This document shows positions 60,441-64,000 of a stretch of 64,000 nucleotides of DNA, in pieces (position 1 is the first letter of the stretch; each line of letters begins with the position of its first letter). The DNA lies in contig NZ_FNRE01000003.1 in the NCBI RefSeq assembly GCF_900107705.1, forward strand, positions 124,001-188,000, read 5' to 3'. The notes beneath the pieces are model-generated. The model was given only the letters and a program-made list of their open reading frames with translations. It made no database searches and had not been told where the DNA came from. This DNA comes from Prevotella sp. tc2-28. Lineage in GTDB: Bacteria; Bacteroidota; Bacteroidia; Bacteroidales; Bacteroidaceae. The translations under genes and the position numbers were made by a program.

Positions 60441-60548
60441 ATGAAGAATCAGAAGTGGAAGATGATTTTGCAGTTCGTGGTTAATATACTGACAGCTTTC
60501 CTGACGGCACTGGGTACAACCAGTTGCATGGGGCACGGACCTTTTTAA
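60441..60548 (+). CDS. Smalltalk protein
   Basis: 35 residues, ATG 60441 to TAA 60548. MKNQKWKMILQFVVNILTAF then LTALGTTSC matches the smalltalk family: basic start, one helix, terminal Cys motif. These peptides sit after HU-like genes in Bacteroidota. Role unknown. A terminator follows 17 bp downstream. Confidence 0.8.
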   Translation: MKNQKWKMILQFVVNILTAFLTALGTTSCMGHGPF

Positions 60549-60563
60549 GAGGTAAGAGTGAGG

Positions 60564-60606
60564 AGGTCCCGCTGACTGGGTTTTGCTGGTCGGCGGGACT
60601 TTTTTC
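60564..60606 (+). terminator. Rho-independent terminator after smalltalk
   Basis: Stem GTCCCGCTGAC/GTCGGCGGGAC with a 12-nt loop and a run of T residues at 60600-60605. Confidence 0.88.
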
Positions 60607-60627
60607 TTCCTGTACAGCATGGCTATT

Positions 60628-60708
60628 TACACTTTTCAATAACTTTTGGCAGTCAAAAACTACACTTTTCAACAACTTTTGGCAGTCAAAAACTACACTT
60701 TTCAATAA
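60628..60708. repeat. 33-bp tandem repeat
   Basis: About 2.5 copies of a 33-bp unit beginning TACACTTTTCAA; copies 1 and 2 differ at one base. In the gap between smalltalk and the large lipoprotein. Confidence 0.9.
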
Positions 60709-60800
60709 GGTTTAGTGCTGTATTTAATATTTATAGTGGGTCAACTTCTATGTTATTGCCTTTTTTATGTCAAAAGTTTGCATCATTCCAAACAAATGAG

Positions 60801-60808
60801 TATATTTG
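60801..60808 (+). promoter_or_regulatory. -7 box for the large lipoprotein gene
   Basis: TATATTTG; a TTTG at 60777-60780 is placed as a -33 element, 20 bp upstream. ATG 60864 is 55 bp downstream. Confidence 0.65.
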
Positions 60809-60863
60809 CAATCGGAAAGCCTCGTGGTAAGATATTGTAATAATAACTAATCAGGAATATAAG

Positions 60864-63800
60864 ATGATGAATACTAATCGCTACTTACTTTTTTTTGTTG
60901 GTCTGGTAGTCAGTTTTTCGTTGTTTCTGACGGCTTGTACGAACGACAGCATTGCCGCTGCTGACAATGGTGGGGGCAATGGTGAGTTCGACCCGATGGT
61001 CGATCAATTGCAGGTAAAAGTTACTGCCGACGTGCCTACCGCTGTGCTGAGTTCGTTCGATAATGCGTCGATGGGTGGCGCACTAGTGCGCCGCCTGAGT
61101 CAGACGACGAGCGAAATAACACCTGAGACGAAGATGGTGCTCATCAAGGGCGAGGACATTCTGAATCGCCCGTATACCGAGTGGTTGGAGGCCGCTAAGA
61201 TTTACCTTCGTGGCGGCTATATCGCCGTTGAGAAACCCCACAATGCCCATCTAGTGAAAATGATGGAGCAGTTGGCTGACAAAATGGCGCAGGCTGAGGA
61301 CGAACTGATGCTGGGCAACGGCATTACTATTGTGCGCCCAGCTATTGCCAATACGGCAACGAGGTCGGATGTGGCAGCTCGCTTTAGGGCTCGTATCGCC
61401 AACATCGAGGAAAGGGCACAACGGCGCGCTGCCGACGAGAAAGAGGCCGTAGCCGAACTGGTCATCTTTGCCAATAACAGTTATTATAGCTGTGCCCCTA
61501 TTGGCGAGAAAAACATCATCACCCGAATTACAGATAAGAACGGTAATGTGACAACCAAGACAGAGAGCGTCACTGAGGAATATACGATTCACGAAATGGG
61601 CTTGCAGGCAGACGGTGCCGCCCAGTGGCTGAACCATCGCGACGAGGACCAGCAGGAACACCGAGCCTCTCGCCGTGCCAACGGCAACGATGCCATCAAC
61701 GACCTGATGAGTGCCGACGAGGAGTTTCATTATCAAAGGGAACTTGCTGCTTTGGTGCAAGTGGCCAGCGATTACTACACTCGTTGTTGGGAAAACAGAG
61801 AGGTTCGTGGCAATGCAAACAATGAAATCATCCGTGTATGGGGTGTCCACAATATAGACACCAATACAGATTATTATTTCGTAGAACAGGATATTGTGGC
61901 ATCAGTCGGCGGCAAGCAGGACGACCGCTTCAACTCTGTCAAAACCCTTTATCATGGTCCTTATGAAAAGGACAAATATGATCCGGTAGGTGAATTCGGG
62001 CACTCAAATAGTGATGGTTCTGTTAAGTATTATAACCAGCTTTATGGTGCTTGGTTTGGCGGAGCCAATTGCAGTATGAATCTCTCGGGCAGCGGCACCG
62101 TTCGGTTGGAAGATGCCTTGCCTGCGACAGACAATAGCGGAGGCACCAAAACTATCTCTGTAGGTTCATTTGAGGCAACCACTACCACCATCGGCGGTAC
62201 CATTACACCAGGTTTCTCTCAAAAAATGGGTGCAAGCTTCAATGCGAGTGCAACTTTTACACGGGGCTATACAGAAGGCAAGGCTTTTATGATGGGCACC
62301 ACTGTGAACTACGCCGACCTGACCTGCCAGAAGAATACCGACGGCACGAAGGTAGCATGGACCTACGGCTGCGGTCCCAACATGCTGGAAGGCGACGACT
62401 GGAGACAACATCCCCTGGCTCCCGATGCACTCGTTAACGACGTGGACATCAACAACCAGGCTTGCTGGTCGGTGGCCAATCCCGAGGGCAACTATACCCT
62501 AAATGTCGAACAGGAGACAATGATGTCTACGCTGTTAGCCTGCGACGAGGATGAACTTGAGAAACAAGATTTGGATGATGCTGAACCAGGCGATAAAATA
62601 ATCTTGAGCAAAAGCGTGAAAGACAAACCGCTGGCGTACACACTCACACTGCTTGTGCCCAACCGCTCTAAGCAGATATGGAACATGGACGTGACCTTCC
62701 CCGAGATTACCCAGGACGGCTATAACGGTGTGAAGCCTCAACTGACAGAAGCCCTGAAGAACCAGTTCCCCAGCGTCTATCAGCCAGAGCTCATCTTGGC
62801 AGACCAGACCCCAGAGAGCGAGAACATCATCAAGCAGATAGTGTCAGCATCAAAGAACCTGCTGATGGATCCAAACGCCCTGCAGACGCTGCGCGAATAT
62901 GCGCTGACCTACAAGATTAGCGAGTTTACCATTAAGTGGTATTGTGCGGGAACAAATCATAACACCTATCAGCTGACCATCAAAGCTGAGGGCGACCCCG
63001 ACCCAGGCAAGGAAATCACACGCGACCCTGTTGACCTCTCCAAACTTACTGCCGACTACATGGCTCAAGACGGCGACGTGCTGACGGGCACGCTTGGCGG
63101 CAACTACAAGATTTCCGTAGCCCATGGTGCCGTCGTTACGCTGGACGGAGTGACCATCAATGGCACAAACGACGAGGCATACAACTGGGCAGGCATCTCA
63201 TGTCAGGGCAATGCCATCCTTGTGCTGGCTGACGGCTCAAAGAATGTGGTCAAGGGATTCAATGAAGCTAAGCCAGGCATCCATGTTCCTGAAGCCTGCA
63301 CACTGGTCATTCAAGGCAGTACAGGCACTCTTGATGCCAGCAGCAACGGAAAAGGCTGTGGAATAGGCAGCGGTACTAGCGGAAACGGAAACTGTGGTAA
63401 CATCGAAATTCAAGGTGGTGTCATTACAGCAACAGGAGGATCATATTGTGCTGGAATCGGTGCTGGAGACCAGCATGACTGCGGAAACATCCTGATTAGT
63501 GGTGGCATGGTTACCGCTACTGGCGGTTATTCTGGTGCTGGTATTGGCGGTGCTCATTCTATGACCGGTAATTATTCTTCCTGTGGTTCGATTACCATTA
63601 CTGGGGGCACCGTTATAGCTACAGGTGGCGATTTTGGTGCAGGAATAGGCAGCGGATATGGTGGAAGCGTGAGTGACATAACGTTGAGTGGTGGCACTAT
63701 CACCGCTGTAGCTGGTAAACATGAAAATTATGGGACACTTATGGATGCTATTGGCAATGGGAATGACGGCTCCTGTGGCAATATCACCATCACGAAAGGT

Positions 63801-63899
63801 GTCACCAGCGTGACAGTTACAGGTGATATTGGTGGTGCTGCCGGACATGCCACTGGCACTGTCACCATCGAGGAAGGTGCCAACGTTATCCGTCAATGA
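60864..63899 (+). CDS. Large lipoprotein with possible leukocidin-like pore domain and C-terminal beta-helix
   Basis: 1011 residues; ATG 60864 or 60867. Lipobox LFLTAC (Cys25). Residues about 50-350 are helical/mixed. The middle (about 430-610) has strand-rich segments (GGTITPGFSQKMGASFNASA, MMGTTVNYADLTCQ, KVAWTYGCG) resembling the amphipathic strands of leukocidin/hemolysin-type pore formers, but homology is uncertain. Residues about 715-1005 contain repeats of about 28 residues (GGVITATGGSYCAGIG, GGMVTATGGYSGAGIG, GGTVIATGGDFGAGIG), a right-handed beta-helix that often binds carbohydrate. It follows smalltalk with its own promoter; it may be cargo of this module. Function is uncertain. Confidence 0.55.
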   Translation: MMNTNRYLLFFVGLVVSFSLFLTACTNDSIAAADNGGGNGEFDPMVDQLQVKVTADVPTAVLSSFDNASMGGALVRRLSQTTSEITPETKMVLIKGEDILNRPYTEWLEAAKIYLRGGYIAVEKPHNAHLVKMMEQLADKMAQAEDELMLGNGITIVRPAIANTATRSDVAARFRARIANIEERAQRRAADEKEAVAELVIFANNSYYSCAPIGEKNIITRITDKNGNVTTKTESVTEEYTIHEMGLQADGAAQWLNHRDEDQQEHRASRRANGNDAINDLMSADEEFHYQRELAALVQVASDYYTRCWENREVRGNANNEIIRVWGVHNIDTNTDYYFVEQDIVASVGGKQDDRFNSVKTLYHGPYEKDKYDPVGEFGHSNSDGSVKYYNQLYGAWFGGANCSMNLSGSGTVRLEDALPATDNSGGTKTISVGSFEATTTTIGGTITPGFSQKMGASFNASATFTRGYTEGKAFMMGTTVNYADLTCQKNTDGTKVAWTYGCGPNMLEGDDWRQHPLAPDALVNDVDINNQACWSVANPEGNYTLNVEQETMMSTLLACDEDELEKQDLDDAEPGDKIILSKSVKDKPLAYTLTLLVPNRSKQIWNMDVTFPEITQDGYNGVKPQLTEALKNQFPSVYQPELILADQTPESENIIKQIVSASKNLLMDPNALQTLREYALTYKISEFTIKWYCAGTNHNTYQLTIKAEGDPDPGKEITRDPVDLSKLTADYMAQDGDVLTGTLGGNYKISVAHGAVVTLDGVTINGTNDEAYNWAGISCQGNAILVLADGSKNVVKGFNEAKPGIHVPEACTLVIQGSTGTLDASSNGKGCGIGSGTSGNGNCGNIEIQGGVITATGGSYCAGIGAGDQHDCGNILISGGMVTATGGYSGAGIGGAHSMTGNYSSCGSITITGGTVIATGGDFGAGIGSGYGGSVSDITLSGGTITAVAGKHENYGTLMDAIGNGNDGSCGNITITKGVTSVTVTGDIGGAAGHATGTVTIEEGANVIRQ

Positions 63900-63907
63900 T
63901 ACTGATA

Positions 63908-63938
63908 AATGGGACTGTCCGGTGTGGACGGTCCCATT
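63908..63938. terminator. Bidirectional hairpin terminator
   Basis: AATGGGAC / GTCCCATT arms with an inner GTCC/GGAC pairing, lying between the large lipoprotein stop and a minus-strand gene end. Confidence 0.75.
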
Positions 63939-63962
63939 ATTATGATTTGTGCAGGCTTGCTG

Positions 63963-64000
63963 TTATTTGTTAAGGTATTTCTTGCCTTTGTAGATGACGA
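63963..64000 (-). CDS. 3' end of a minus-strand gene (partial)
   Basis: Reading from the window edge, the minus strand encodes VIYKGKKYLNK then TAA at 63963. The lysine-rich ending and the convergent hairpin at 63908 suggest the end of a real gene, but only 11 residues are visible. Confidence 0.3.
   Translation of the reverse strand, partial: VIYKGKKYLNK

Overview
The window looks like the chromosome of a Bacteroidota bacterium, most likely Prevotella or a close relative. Many genes are preceded by the Bacteroidota -7 promoter box TAnnTTTG rather than a sigma70 -10 box. Gene families typical of the phylum are present: DUF4369, DUF4421 and DUF3943 envelope proteins, a stand-alone MetH-activation protein, a Bacteroidota-type HU protein, a smalltalk peptide and DUF4248. 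Coding is dense. Base composition alternates between moderately GC-rich core blocks and AT-rich accessory blocks.

Region 1 (1-7811) is an accessory block. It opens with five tightly overlapping plus-strand genes: the coiled-coil tail of a truncated MotA/ZorA-like protein, a MotB/ZorB-like protein, a DUF4357 protein, a membrane-targeted DNA/RNA non-specific endonuclease with an RGH motif, and a membrane protein with a C-terminal domain called domain X here. This resembles a Zorya-type anti-phage operon with unfamiliar effectors and is the best candidate for an undescribed system. A HigBA toxin-antitoxin pair follows, then a divergent FtsZ-like GTPase coupled to a second domain-X protein.

Region 2 (7762-32070) is mostly core: mfd carrying two in-frame repeat insertions, a glycosyltransferase, a five-gene minus-strand operon (DUF4369 lipoprotein, dihydroorotase, MetH-activation protein, phosphoesterase, acyltransferase), divIC, dnaX, asnA, tRNA-Arg(CCG), a NUDIX hydrolase beside a decayed vsr, ketopantoate reductase, a phosphoethanolamine transferase, glycerate kinase, an AraC regulator, phosphofructokinase and two outer-membrane proteins.

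Region 3 (32231-45726) holds mrp-radA-patatin-barrel, then a six-gene efflux and signalling operon (TolC, HlyD, ABC ATPase, permease, LytS-type kinase, LytTR regulator) split by a palindromic repeat, and queC.

Region 4 (45727-55982) is accessory. It has a secreted esterase and a TonB-domain protein, then a cobalamin riboswitch driving a small flavodoxin-like gene and a 29-residue membrane peptide. This cassette is flanked by two nearly identical 81-bp promoter repeats. After it come an ORF6N protein, an MmeI-like type IIG restriction-modification enzyme, small lipoproteins, a WYL regulator and an unknown gene pair sharing a short motif.

Region 5 (56118-64000) looks like a phage-derived or conserved mobile module: P5-like virion/lysis protein, SH3-fold protein, HNH nuclease, replication-like protein, DUF4248, HU-like protein with a hexamer-repeat tail, and smalltalk. 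It ends in a large lipoprotein that may be a pore-forming, beta-helix toxin. Its spacers are built from dispersed simple repeats.
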